Assembly (NCBI GenBank): GCA_947179155.2
Contig: OX359266.1
Location: 19,740,598-19,804,597, forward strand
Direction: 5' to 3'
Length of the DNA stretch: 64,000 nucleotides
Source: Hedera helix
Lineage: Eukaryota > Streptophyta > Magnoliopsida > Apiales > Araliaceae
The translations under genes were made by a program, and so were the position numbers. Under the pieces are notes generated by a model, which saw nothing but the letters and a program-made list of their open reading frames with translations, ran no database searches and was not told the origin of the DNA. Below are positions 1 to 11,433 of the stretch, piece after piece (position 1 is the first letter of the stretch; each line of letters opens with the position of its first letter).

Positions 1-72
1 ATTCAAAAGGCTAAAATTGGAAAGGGGATTTAATAATAAAAAACGAAACGACCGAAAATCCCGGCGTCGACA
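1..72 (+). repeat. 3' end of the 5' LTR
   Basis: The sequence ends in CA (positions 71-72), two bases before a PBS-like TGGCGACTCC. This is where an LTR should end. Only the last 72 bases are in the window, so length and promoter cannot be judged. Confidence 0.65.
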
Positions 73-74
73 GC

Positions 75-93
75 TGGCGACTCCACTGGGGAC
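75..93 (+). other. Primer binding site, tRNA-Arg type
   Basis: TGGCGACTCCACTGGGGAC is close to the complement of the 3' end of a plant tRNA-Arg (…CCCCAGCAGAGTCGCCA) with two mismatches. Ogre-type elements are known to use tRNA-Arg, so this supports the lineage call. Confidence 0.75.
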
Positions 94-866
94 AGTAGAG
101 GGCTTAAGCTGCATTTAAAATCTCGATGTTTTTCTATCCTTTAAAAAATCTAAAAATATGTGGTTGCGTTACTTGCGTTAATTTGCCTTTTTGTGCGTGT
201 ATGTGAATGGTGTGATTGCGATTTCTTTTCAAAAGCTTTACTTTATTAGCATCATATGCATACGGTGAGGTACGATGAATGTATGAAGAATGTATGTTGA
301 GCAGTTCCTCCTCCTGAGGCAAACCCGTCGGATGTGGATTACTGGATTCAAAGGGGTGCTCCCCGGCGAGGCTCAGGAAAAGCATCCACTCAGATCCAAT
401 CCAATTGAAAGATCGGATTTATTCCCTTCGAGTATGTTGCGAAGATCTGGGAACCTTCATGCCAAAAGCCCGCGAGAGTAACTTAGGGTAGGTCAGCCTC
501 AGATAAACCCGACGCATGGAAAGTCTCTTCATACCCTTTTACACTTTACGCGCATAATATCATACTGTAGTCAAACATTTTTGTACCAACCACTTCTGTC
601 AAAATAAAAGTACTAACCTCTGTTTTACAGGGACAGCTTGGAGAGCATCATAAATTGCACAATGTCATTACTTTAGTTAAAATAAAGGGATACTGACCCT
701 GTTTTGCAGAAAAAAATTACAAAACCCCAAAAAAATACAAATATATTTGCTTTAGCATGCATCTGCCAATGTCATTTCCCAGAACTAAACCTTGGCATAT
801 TTTATTTGCAGGATTGCGCCCCAAACTCGTCTCCGATCCAAGAAAGCCAGAGAATCGACGGCCGAA
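94..866 (+). other. Long untranslated leader with three splice-acceptor-like sites
   Basis: No credible coding region. Three branch-point/polypyrimidine/AG strings end at 630 (TACTAACCTCTGTTTTACAG), 709 (ACTGACCCTGTTTTGCAG) and 811 (TTTTATTTGCAG). The first two lie in similar contexts (AAAATAAAAG and AAAATAAAGG upstream) and look like a short duplication. A donor-like GTAGGT occurs at 488-493. A leader intron with alternative acceptors is possible but not shown. Confidence 0.5.
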
Positions 867-3800
867 ATGGCCGAGAACCCCAATCCTAATCCGGCTCCCA
901 TATCTCGGGAAGAATTCGATGCTGTGAGAAATCAAATGACAAAGCTGACCATGTTGCTCAAAGAGCACTTTAAGCTAAAATCAGGGCCACAACCCGAGGA
1001 CCTGTCGGGGCCATCATCTCAAGGGGGCGGGCCGACCATAGAAACTTCGAAGGTTGAACCGACAAAGCAAGTTATTGTCATTCCAGAGGATGAGGTTGCC
1101 AGCACTGTCAGCAAGAAAATAAAGCAGATGGAAGAGGCCATCAAAACTATGAAGGGGATCGGGTCATATGGCAGTGTTAACTACTCCGACTTGTGCATCT
1201 TTCCGGGAACCAGATATCCCGAGAAGTTCAAACTCCCCGAATTTGAAAAGTATAACGGGTCGGGGGATCCGTACAAGCATCTGAAAGTATACATCGGAGA
1301 GCTAGGGGGATATGCTGAGGACGAATCATTGAGAATGCAACTGTTCCAGAAAAGCCTGACAGGGGAGGCTAGAACGTGGTATGCGAGATTAGACAATGCT
1401 AAGATTCACAATTGGGATGAGCTGGCCCATACCTTCCTAACGCAGTACAGCTTTCAATCCCAGATGGCCCCGGACCGATACCAGATGACTAAGATCAGAA
1501 AACAGACCAATGAATCCTTCAGAGACTACGTTCAACGGTGGAGGAGGATGGCGGCCCAAGTGAACCCACCCATGAGTGAGGCAGAGATGGTTATGACATT
1601 CATCGATATCCAATAGGCCCCTTACTATGAAAGGGTGATAGCGGGGATAGGGAAGCCTTTTGCGGAAATGATCAAGCATGGGGAGATGGCTGAGATGGGT
1701 TTAAAGTCGGGGAAAATCCGAGACTTCACAGCTCTTGAAGCTGTTGCTGAGCAAATCCAGAGTGGAAACTATGGAAGTTCTTCCCGGAGACCCCAGAAGA
1801 GAAAGGAAGAAGATGTGTCCCTGGTACTGCAAGGACTATCTGGGAAAACAATGACCAGCCCCCCGGTCCGCATGCAAAGAAATGAGGCCCCGCGTCCATC
1901 AAATTTCAACAATCAGAGATATGAGGGGCGCAGAAAATTCGAAAAGCCACAAGAAAGGGAGTTCACCCCATTGGGGGATTCGTTGGAACAAATATTGGCC
2001 ATGTTGGTAGGCCAGAAAAAGATTACAGAGCTGGCACCTCCGTCGGACCCGAAGGGCAAGAGATATGACCCTAGCAAGAGATGCGCCTATCACTCGGCAT
2101 CCCCGGGGCATGACACCCAGGAGTGCTGGTCGCTAAAACACAAAATCCAGAACATGATTGACAGCGGAGAGATCGTGGTGGAGCAACCAGAACCCCTAAA
2201 CGTAAAGGCCAACCCTCTTCCCGAGCACAATGGGGGAGGCGTGAACGTAGTGGAAGTCAGGGGGGCGGAAGGTCCCTTGAAATTGAAGTACATAAGAAAG
2301 ATAGAAGAAGAGATCGCTATGACCCATGCCCAGGAGGGTGCGCAAAATGAGCCTATCAAGTTAGTTGGGGCATTTCAAAGTGCCAAAAGGGAGCCTATTC
2401 GGTTGTCGGCCCCAAGACCCCTCGTTATAGCAGCCAGGTCACAATCGCCAATTACCAGTCTGAAGGCGGTCCCGTGGAATTACGGGGGAAAGACCGAGGA
2501 GGAGGCCAGTTGTGCATCAATCAGCTCTAAGGGAAATCCATTGTACTTACCAAGGCGGGTTTTTGAGAAAACGAAAAGGGAAAACGGGAAAATATCGGAG
2601 GAAAAAGCATTGGAGTTTTAGGAAAAAATGAATCACGGCAAGACAAGTGTGGTTAAGGCATTGGAGATGCAGCCACCCTTGACATCCATCTTAGACCTGG
2701 TATTGGCGTCCAATGATCATCATCAGGTGTTAAGCAAAGTCCTGGAAGAGGCTCATATCCCCAAATCAATTAATGCAGAGAGATTCGGCCACTTGGTGGG
2801 CCACCTGTTGGACAGCAATGTGATATCATTCACCGACGACGATATCCCCGAAGAAGGGAGGGTACACCGGAGGCCATTACACATTGCGGTCACCTCCTCC
2901 GAATATGTGATGAACGGAGTCTTGATTGATGGTGGGTCAGCACTGAATATTTGCCCATATAGTACTCTGGAGAAGATGAAGATCAACCCTAAGCGCCTGC
3001 GGGCCAGCCAAGTGGTGGTGAGGGCGTTTGACGGATCTAGGAAGGATACGGTGGGAGAGATTGAGCTGCCGGTGGAGATCGGGCCTTATACGTTTGACAT
3101 TTCTTTCCAGGTGCTGGATATCACGACCAGTTACAACATGTTGCTAGGGAGGCCCTGGATTCATATGGCCGGGGCAGTTCCCTCCACCCTGCATCAACAA
3201 ATAAAGTTTATCGTGGAGGGGCACTTGGTAACAATTGCAGCAGAATCTGACTACCCTGTTCCCTCTGTAAAGGGCATGCCGGTGATCCATGTGGACGATT
3301 CGGCCGAACCAATCAGCTATCAGGCATTTGAAATTAGCACCCCTCAGTACAAGCAGTTGGGAACTCCGAATTTGAAACCTAAAATGTCTCCCGAGCTCAC
3401 CTTTGTTGCCCGGGAAATGATGGCGATGAACTTCCAGCCGGGGCAAGGGTTGGGCAAGAACAGCCAAGGGATCACCGAGCCCATCCAGATACCGGCGCAG
3501 TCGGGCAAGGCAGGGTTAGGATACCACAGAGGGATGAGGCCAAGGAACTCATACAAGAAAATTCCCGTTCGGATAACCGGAGTCCCAATACCGAGAACCA
3601 GTAATGAACACTCCCCGAGGGTAGTCAAACCTGCATCTGAAGCAGAGGATAAGGGGGAGGCTCCCCTAGCCAAGGGATTGGCCCAACAGATGGAATTCTT
3701 GCAATAAATCATGGAACAGTTTGAGGAGAAGTGTCATCTCCCGGGACAATCAGGGCCCAATGAAAAGGGAAAAGAGAAGATATCTGAAGGCAAGCAGATC

Positions 3801-3979
3801 ATGCCATTTATCAATTGGGCCGGGTTAGAGGTGCCCGAGGAAAGTGAAAATGAAAGTCGAAGCCAAGTCGCTGCAATCATAGAAGAGGTGCCAGATACAG
3901 AGATCCCCTCCATCACTAGCTATAAAACCGAAGTGATCCCCAGGAATTGGACCGTGCAGCCAGTAGTATCCAGAAAAGG
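867..3979 (+). pseudogene. gag-pro: gag-protease exon of the Tat/Ogre-like element (with G-patch)
   Basis: Encodes the capsid/nucleocapsid precursor and aspartic protease. The start is taken at ATG 867 (MAENPNPNP), because codons before it are leader sequence. The gag core lies around 1220-1620 (FPGTRYPEKFKLPEF, EARTWYARL, then FRDYVQRW). A zinc-knuckle variant C-x2-H-x5-H-x4-C (CAYHSASPGHDTQEC) is at about 2083-2127. The protease has DGGSALNIC near 2929, with DGGS in place of DTGS. A G-patch (PGQGLGKNSQG) follows near 3440, a feature of Ogre-type proteins. The frame is continuous from 867 to 3979 but carries in-frame stops at 1614 (TAG), 2619 (TAG) and 3705 (TAA), so it is not translatable as it stands. 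The 3' end is set by a splice donor at 3980. Confidence 0.85.
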
Positions 3980-4154
3980 GTAAATGCAGGAGTGTCCGGG
4001 AATCTTGTCCAGTAGGGGGATCAAGGGGTTTTTTAAGACGGTGTTTTTGTTTTATGTATCTGCACGTCTATTTCATAGTTTTGTCATGATTATTGAAAAG
4101 GAAGTCATGTACTTAATGTTTATATATATGACAAATATTTTTGTTTCATGTCAG
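3980..4154 (+). other. Putative 175-bp intron between protease and RT
   Basis: The donor AG|GTAAATG at 3980 and the acceptor TTTCATGTCAG at 4144-4154 enclose sequence with stop codons in frame, starting with the TAA at 3981. Removing it joins codon position 2 of exon 1 (GG) to exon 2 (G) in frame, giving RKG-CTDLSHSS. Ogre elements are known to splice an intron between protease and RT, so this placement matches the family. Splicing itself is inferred from the sequence. Confidence 0.7.
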
Positions 4155-7129
4155 GTGTACCGATTTGAGTCATTCTAGCCTAACAAACGATTTTCCAAAT
4201 TTGAAAGACGATTATGATTTTGATATAGAACTGGATTTCGATTTGATGGGAATTGAGCAGGACGAAGCAGGTGATGACGACGCTCCTGACGAGATCAAAG
4301 AGTGGGTCAAGGATAAACCCAAACCCAACCTAGACCAAACCATCACCATCAACATAGGAACCCCTGAGAATCCCAAAGAGCTGAAGATTGGGGCAGACCT
4401 GACTCCCGACCAGAAAACAGAGGTAGCTGAACTTTTGAGCCAATATGAGGATGTGTTTGCTTGGTCACACGAAGACATGGTCGGTTTGTCCACGAACATT
4501 GTGGTACATCGATTGCCTATCAAGGAGGGTTTCAGGCCAGTTAAGCAGAAACTGAGAAAATTGAAACCAGAGTGGAGCTTAAAGGTGAAGGAAGAGATAG
4601 TCAAGCAATTCAAGGCTGGGATCATCATGGTGTCCACTTACCCAGAATGGCTTTCCAATATAGTTCTAGTGGCGAAGCCCGGAGGAAAGGTGAGAGTATG
4701 CGTCGACTATAGGGATCTGAACAAGGCCAGTCTTAAGGATTCTTGGGGAGGATAAACTTCATCAGTCGGTTCATATCCCATCTGACAACCACCTGCGAAC
4801 CGATCTTTAAACTATTAAGGAAAGATGCCTCCCGAGAGTGGAACAGTCAATGCCAAAAGGCCTTTCAGATTATTAAGAAGCAATTAACAGAAGCGCCAGT
4901 CCTGGTACCTCCAAAGGACGGGATTCCCCTTTTCCTGTATATAGCCGTGAACGATATGGCGATGGGTTGTATGTTGGGGCAGAAAAATGAATTCGGCAAG
5001 GAACATGCCATTTATTACCTCAGCAAGAGATTCAGCAACTGTGAGCAGAATTACACACCGATCGAGAGAACATGTTGCGCATTGGCATGGGCTGCTATGA
5101 GGTTACAGCATTACCTTCATGGACACACTACCTATTTATTCTCGCGAATCGATCCCCTGAAGTATATATTTGAAAGACCGATGTTGAATTGTCGATTGTC
5201 AAGGTGGCAGTTAATCCTACAGTAGTTCGATATCCTTTATGTTACCCAGAAAGCCATGAAGGGGCAGGGGATTGCAGATCAATTATCAGAGATGCCGACA
5301 GGGGGGATGGAGCCTTTAGAAACGTCCCTACCGGGGGAAGACATACTGTGGGTCCAACAGACGAGGTGTGATGACGAAGGGCAGTTTTGGAAAATGTATT
5401 TCGACGGTGCCATGAATGCAGAAAGGGCTGGCGCTGGAGCGGTCCTGGTCTCCATTACGGGCGAGCAATACCCTGTTCTCACCAAACTACAGTTCAGTAA
5501 CTCAAACAATACGGCTGAATACGAAGGATGTATACTGGGACTGAGATTCGCCCGCAACATGGGAGTGAAAATATTAGCCGTGTTCGGAGATTCAGAGTTG
5601 GTAATCAGACAGGCGACGGGGTGTATGGCACTAAGGAGCTTCGGTTACTTCCGTACCACCGGTGTGTAATCCGATTGATGCAAGAATTTGAAGACATAGC
5701 TTTCCGACACATTCCCAGGGGGCGGAATGACTTTGCCGATGCATTGACCACCCTGGCTTCGTTAGTCCACGTACTCAAAAACAAAGCCACTCCACAGATT
5801 GAAATAACAGTGCAAAATGCTCCCGCTTACGAAGAATATATATTGGAGTTATCAAAAGAGGCGGTTCAACCAGATCAGCCCTGGTATCATGACATCCAGA
5901 AATACTTGAGGGATAGATCACTCCCCGACCAGGCGAACCGAACGGAAAGGCAGAGAATCCAGAAGATGGCGATGAAATTCTATTTAAGCGGAGATTCCCT
6001 GTATAAGAGGGATGTAGGCTTGGGATTATTGCGATGTGTGGACGAGACTCAAGCACAGAAAATCATGGGCGAAATGCATGGTGGAGTATGTGGACCGCAT
6101 ATGAGTGGACCGATGTTGGCCAAGAAAATTCTGAGAACGGGGCACTACTGGCTATCACTTAAGGCTGACAGTGACGATCATGTCAAGCGATGTTTCCAAT
6201 GCCAAGCACACGGTAATGTGATGCATGCGCCTCCTAATGAACTGCATTGTATGACTTCCCCTTGGTCGTTCTCCATGTGGGGTATGGATGTAGTCGGACC
6301 TGTGGAGCCCAAAGCGAGCAACGGCCACTGGTTCTTTTTTGTCATGATTGATTATTTCACTAAATGGGTGGAGGCAGCTTCTTTCCCCAAAGTAACGCAG
6401 GAAGTCATAGTCAGTTTCATCAGGAACAATGTCATTTGCCGATACGGACAGCCTGAAATCTTGGTGTCCGACAATGCCAAGAATCTGAACAATGCCCTTA
6501 TGAAGGAGTTATGCGCCCAATTCAAGATCAAGCATCTCAATTCTGTCATTTACAGGCCCAAAATGAATGGGGCCGTGGAGGCGGCAAATAAGAATATAAA
6601 GAGAATTATGGCTAGAATGTCTGCCAATCATCGGGGATGACCAGAATTGTTGCCCCTCACGCTGTTTGCATATCGGACGTCGGTTCGTACATCCACAGGG
6701 GCAACCCCTTACGCCTTGGTATATGGGATGGAGGCCGTTTTGCCAGTTGAAATGGAGATGGCATCCCTCCGAATTTTGCTCGATGCTCGGATTGACGAGG
6801 AGGATTGGATACAAAGTCGGTATGACCAACTAGCCTTAATAGATGAAAGGAGGGTGGCGGCTATATTACACGGTCAGTTGTATCAGCAACGCATCTCTCG
6901 ATCGTACGACAAAAAGATCCGATCCCGAAAGTTCAAAGAAAATAACCTAGTGCTAAAGAGGGTCATGCCCTGTCAAGATGAAGCCAAGGGGAAATTCGCT
7001 CCAAATTGGGAAGGACCCTTTGTGATCAAGAAAGTCCTATCTGGAGGGGCCCTCATCCTACAAGAAATGGATGGAGAGGTATTCCCGCAGCCCCTGAATT
7101 CTGACTCTGTGAAACGGTTCTATGCTTAA
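4155..7129 (+). pseudogene. pol: pol exon of the Tat/Ogre-like element, RT core deleted
   Basis: The N-terminal RT region (4450-4737) ends at VRVCVDYRDLNKAS. The next readable protein is FLGRINFISRFISHL at about 4739, so the catalytic palm including the YxDD box is missing, probably about 450-500 bp. The deletion also shifts the frame. After it come the gypsy RNase H (4740-5222), stop TAG 5223, the RNase H tether, and an archaeal-type RNase H (FWKMYFDGAMN near 5388, NTAEYEGC, GDSELVIRQ). A one-base frameshift at about 5620 in a G run follows. Integrase has a CFQCQ zinc motif near 6190 and DDE residues in GMDVVGPV, VSDNAKN and GAVEAANK. A TGA at 6638 stands where TGG is expected. The element cannot replicate itself. 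Confidence 0.88.
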
Positions 7130-7615
7130 AAAAAAAAAATACCCTATCTCCCTTGTAACTCGAACTACGTAGGACCTGATCTCCTGATCTTGCGGGAGTA
7201 CGTAGGCAGCTATCATGGCGCGGTCCGTTCTATATAAAATAATAAACCTTGTCCCTATACCAAGCCCACTTCCAGAAAACCCCGAAGCCCTACTGTGACA
7301 AATACATTCCAAATCTTCCCCAAACCTAGCCACATAATTAGCCCAAAGTCCAAGACTCACTCCAATGAAATCTGAGGGGCATGCGGCAATATCTGTGAAG
7401 TTCCAATCAATACTTGAGGAAAGAAATAAGGCAATATATCGAAATCATAATCGGCTGGATAAAATGAGGATCCAATGAAGGGCGACGATGCGTCAAAAAG
7501 GGAAATGACTAAACCATAAATATTTCTCTATATATACAAAACATTTTGATTACAAGTCTGTCTTTTAAATAAAAGTGATGAAACTGACATAGTCCGTGCA
7601 GGGAAATAAAATCAT
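7130..7615 (+). other. Spacer between pol and antisense genes, with ACTACGTAG motifs
   Basis: No coding region. It begins with an A run after the pol stop. It then has AACTACGTAGGACC and GAGTACGTAGGCAG about 40 bp apart, flanking an imperfect inverted CTGATCTCCTGATC segment. Similar paired TACGTAG strings are familiar just after pol in Tat-clade elements (from memory, not searched). The rest holds convergent 3' ends. Confidence 0.45.
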
Positions 7616-9259
7616 CTACAGGTCAGAGACCAGCTGGAGCAGGATAGACAGAATAGTCGAGGCATCGTGAACATCCGGCTCACCCGCAATCTGCTGTCCC
7701 ATCATGTCGATCCGAGTCAAAAGAGCAGCAGCACTGGTAACAGTCGCAGAATGACCCTCCATGACAACTCTGACCTGCTCGATAACACTATCTCTGGCAG
7801 AGAGGGTGGCATCACGAGCTAGTACAGCAGCATCCCGCTCCGCGTGCGCGGTATCCCTCTCAATCTCGGTAGCACTCAAAGCGGACCGGAGCCTGGTACC
7901 CTCGATCATTAACCTCTGGGTCCGATCTGCCAAATCAAGGGATGGGACATGTACCGAAGCAGAAACCTCCTCAACATCAGACCTGGGCGCTAATCCTGAA
8001 ACCTCCGGAGGAGTGACCGCATCTGAACTGGGCTCATCTGGGAAAAGTCCTCGAGAACCATCCAATACCCCAATCTGGTCAAAGTCGGCAATATCAGAAT
8101 CTCCTCGCAACCATAGCCGATAAGCAGGTGTCTGACCGGGATGACTATCTCCAAAATCGGCCTAGACCCGGTGTGACCAAAGATCATATACCCTCAACAG
8201 CTCTCTCTCCGTCTGAGGCGATATGAGAAATCGGTAGTCAGCTGCTCCCGCAAAGAGATAGAGATCCTGCATCTGGTCAAACTGCCCCATGACAGCTAAG
8301 GGATGATAAGTCGTCACCCCTCTCAAGCCAAGAAGAGGGAGGAAATCAAAAGGTGGCACATGAGTCAAGAAACTCTGGAAGGAGCAATAACCTGAATAGA
8401 TCAGAAGATGGAAAGGCTCCTCAATGGCCGATAAGAACTCCCTCCAGGAAGCTGTATCCGTGCATCGCTGGGGACGGAATGAGAACTACATGGCCAAGCT
8501 GTGGCTGAAACAAAACTCATGCCGACAAAACTGTCTGATAGGTCTGAGATGGCTCATGAACCATACATACAACAAAATGGAACTTCCCCTGAATATGCGA
8601 CCAGAGAAGGAATGGCAGTACGAGGCCGATAGGTAAGTCTCGGCAAGTATCATGGGAAGGATAGTATGATCCTCCTGAAGGGCCTGAACCGCTACGATAA
8701 CCCGCATATCCAGGAGGTCGTCCCCTGCGGGCATGTACAGAGCTGATATGGCACAAGCCATCAAAACATCCACTATCAAAGCGCCCCAGCGCTCCTCAGA
8801 TACTGAAAAATTAATGGAGAATCGAGAGAAGCTATCCACCGAGCCAAATCTGTCAACCAAGAAGGGTAGAGGGACAAGGTGGCTCGAAGAAATCACAGAC
8901 AGCAGAGCTGTCCTCCGCAAGCCTGTGAAAGTCAGGAACTGACGGCGCATATGGCCTGAAGTAACCCGTGCGCAGGGACCATCCACCGATAAGCCGGTAA
9001 AGCGAGCATACTCCTCGAGAGTAGGGGTCAGATAATCCAGCCCAAACCTGAAAACCTGTCTGTCCAGGATCCAACAACTGAGAATGCCATCAACAAAGCC
9101 TGGCGGCACCTGAAATGACAAAAGAGAGAAGGAGTGTCCCAAAAGACCCTCTGCGATGATCCGGTCAGAGGGTAGCAAACTATCCAACCACAATCGGAGC
9201 CTGCCAATGATCCCTGAGGGGGCGCGAGGGTCCACGCGAACCACGTCCAGGGATGACAT
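7616..9259 (-). pseudogene. Antisense DUF7745-like gene inside the Tat/Ogre element
   Basis: One reading frame of 548 codons runs from ATG 9259 to the stop ending at 7616, broken only by TAG at 8488-8486 (LAM*FSFRPQ) and TAG at 8164-8162. The N-terminal part contains FRFGLDYLTPTLEEYARF. The middle has PPFDFLPLLGLRGVTTYHPL, a hallmark stretch of plant DUF7745 proteins. The C-terminus is an alanine/arginine-rich coiled coil (ERDTAHAERDAAVLARDA). No enzymatic function is known for this family. It lies tail-to-tail with pol, 486 bp apart, in the position where Tat elements carry antisense ORFs. Both stops fit G-to-A or C-to-T decay. The family call comes from recognised motifs; no search was run. 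Confidence 0.7.
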
Positions 9260-9507
9260 CTGTAAAAAGCAGTATCAAAGGACTATACAGGGGTCATTTT
9301 TTCCTTTATATAACAAATCATGCATCATACAAGCTATAATGGAATTAATGGATCATCAAAAGTAAATGATTGTGCATAAAATAAAACAAGTCTGTACATA
9401 ATCGATGAAATGAGAAATAATAATAAAACGAACAGGTTTGAATACAGGGGTCCTAGCCTATCAAAACCTAATCAGTGAACTCTATGCCATCAATGAAGGC
9501 ATCATCC

Positions 9508-11433
9508 TCAAACTGATCTGCAGGCAAAATCCGGGGGAATGGAAGCTTCACCCTCGAAGTTCAGGTCTAGGCAGGAATAGAACGGAATTGGGGCATCCGA
9601 TGTGCCGGGGCCCGCGCCAAAGTCAGATCCCTGCGGGTCTGCAGCATAAGCCTCCTCTGGATCTCGGCCCAAGCTCCGAACAAAAAAAGATAACTGATCC
9701 ACCTGCCGAGTGAGGGAAGCGATCTGGTTCGAGTGGGTGGGGCCCGGACACACTCCATCCAATCCGTCATCATCACCAACCCGTGAACCAGGTCTCCGAG
9801 GAAGAAGGTAGCCCGGGTCTGAGGACCGATAGTGCGGGGTCTCCACCAGGCACTGAAGCTCTCGCTCGTATGAGGACCGGCAGAAAGCATATATCCGTCA
9901 TCCCCGGCCATCAGGGCCTCTGGAAGGTGGGCATCCGCAAACCAAGCTCTCTCTGAGGGAGGGGCAAAAGGGATACGAGCCTCCCCAGTCACACATCTGA
10001 TGGCGCGCTCCCCTAGATACAGCTCCCATCCACCGTATGTCAGAAATGGAATACGACGAGTGGACAAGGCATGCTCCAGATCCGCGGCATAACCACCGGC
10101 AAGGCCAGCCGCCAAATGATCCGCCGTGTAGGGGACCCAGGTCACATCCGCGGACGAGATCAGCTCTAACTACAGTCGACAGTGAGCAAAGCTATCTGAC
10201 ACTGGGGTCTCCTCAAGAGTACTATGATGCCATCTACGGCCCCTGGGATAAGTCTCCGGGCCGAGGGTAGTAACTGGCTGCAAGCAGGGTAGTCTCTCGT
10301 AAGCCCAGAACTGTCAAACAAAATAGGAAAACCGTAAGTAGCAAGAAGAGACCAAGAAAGGGAACAAATCAAGGACTATACAATAGAAAGGGACCTACTA
10401 GCAGGAAGGGGTAGAATCCGAGCCACGCATCCGTTTGTCCCTCTGAGCGGAGACGAAGACCTTGAAGGAAGTAAGCGAAAGTGAAAGAGCCCCAATCGTA
10501 ATCCCCGATCCGGTCAACATCCCGGGTGGCTCCGACGATACTGAAATGGATAGTCGAGGAGTTGTTCCCCAGAAAACAGCCCCTCATAATGGTCAGAAAC
10601 AAACGTCGGAGCAGAAAGTCACGAGCAGACCGGTCCTCAGGGAATGGCTCGGAGAGGACCCCTCCAATGGCATCTACATCCAAGGCTCCCGATCGAATGT
10701 TGCGGGCCTTAAAGACCTTATCTTGGGGAGAGTATCCTAACAAGGATCGAACAACTGCGGGGGTGATGTCAGTCTCCAGAGGAACCCGGGGTCCAGAGAA
10801 CTCCACCTCGGTGATATAATGCCAGTCGAGAGGGGTCAACATCAGCTCACAATCCAGAAGATGAAGCGACTGTGTCTGGTGGAACCAGCGCTCAGATAAG
10901 GCCCTCATATAGCCCCACGGACATCGACGAGGGGCAATAGTGAAGAAATGTCTGAAACCCCAAGAATCTACCATCCCCCTGTAATCGGAATGCAGCACAT
11001 GATAGAGAGTGTAGATGCTGAACCAGTTGCCCCGAGGCTGGGTAAACTCAGGAACCTGTGACAACCATCAAAAGTCAAGCATGGTAACCATACGGCTTTG
11101 AATGAACTACTTAAGCGACGGATATACCTCGTTAGCCGCAAGGTAGGCTGAGGGGTGACGGCTGAGCTCAGGACCGAGCAGATCCGGTATCCTGGCACGG
11201 GCCCCGGGTAAGGTCCGACGCGTGGAGGGAGGAGCCGCTGTGCCCGACGGGCCCGCCTCTGCCTCAGCTGGGGCATCCTCATCAACATCCGGCTGAACGG
11301 GGCGAATGACAGACTCCGCCAATCTACGGGAATGACGGGTCAAGACGGGAGCTGGAGCTGGGGTGGCCGCTCTGCGACGTCGAACACCCGCCACCCGGGG
11401 CACTGCGGAGCCGCTGGGAGCATCAGGATCCAT
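9508..11433 (-). pseudogene. Antisense plant-mobile-domain (PMD)-like gene, two exons
   Basis: Exon 1 is 11433-10399, the intron is 10398-10311 (GTAGGT…TTTGACAG, 88 bp) and exon 2 is 10310-9508. Both splice sites are in phase 0 and restore FLL-FWAYERLPCL, the typical PMD WAYE motif. PMD features in exon 1 include LLDCELMLTPLDWHYIT and GDYDWGSFTFAYFLQGL. An arginine- and proline-rich N-terminus precedes the domain. Lesions are TAG 11109-11107, TGA 11070-11068, TAG 10172-10170 and a frameshift near 9840, after which the frame ending at 9508 (DPGYLLPRRPGSRVGDD) reads best. PMD proteins occur both as plant gene-silencing factors and in transposons. This copy sits head-to-tail with the DUF7745-like gene, 248 bp upstream of it. 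Confidence 0.68.
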
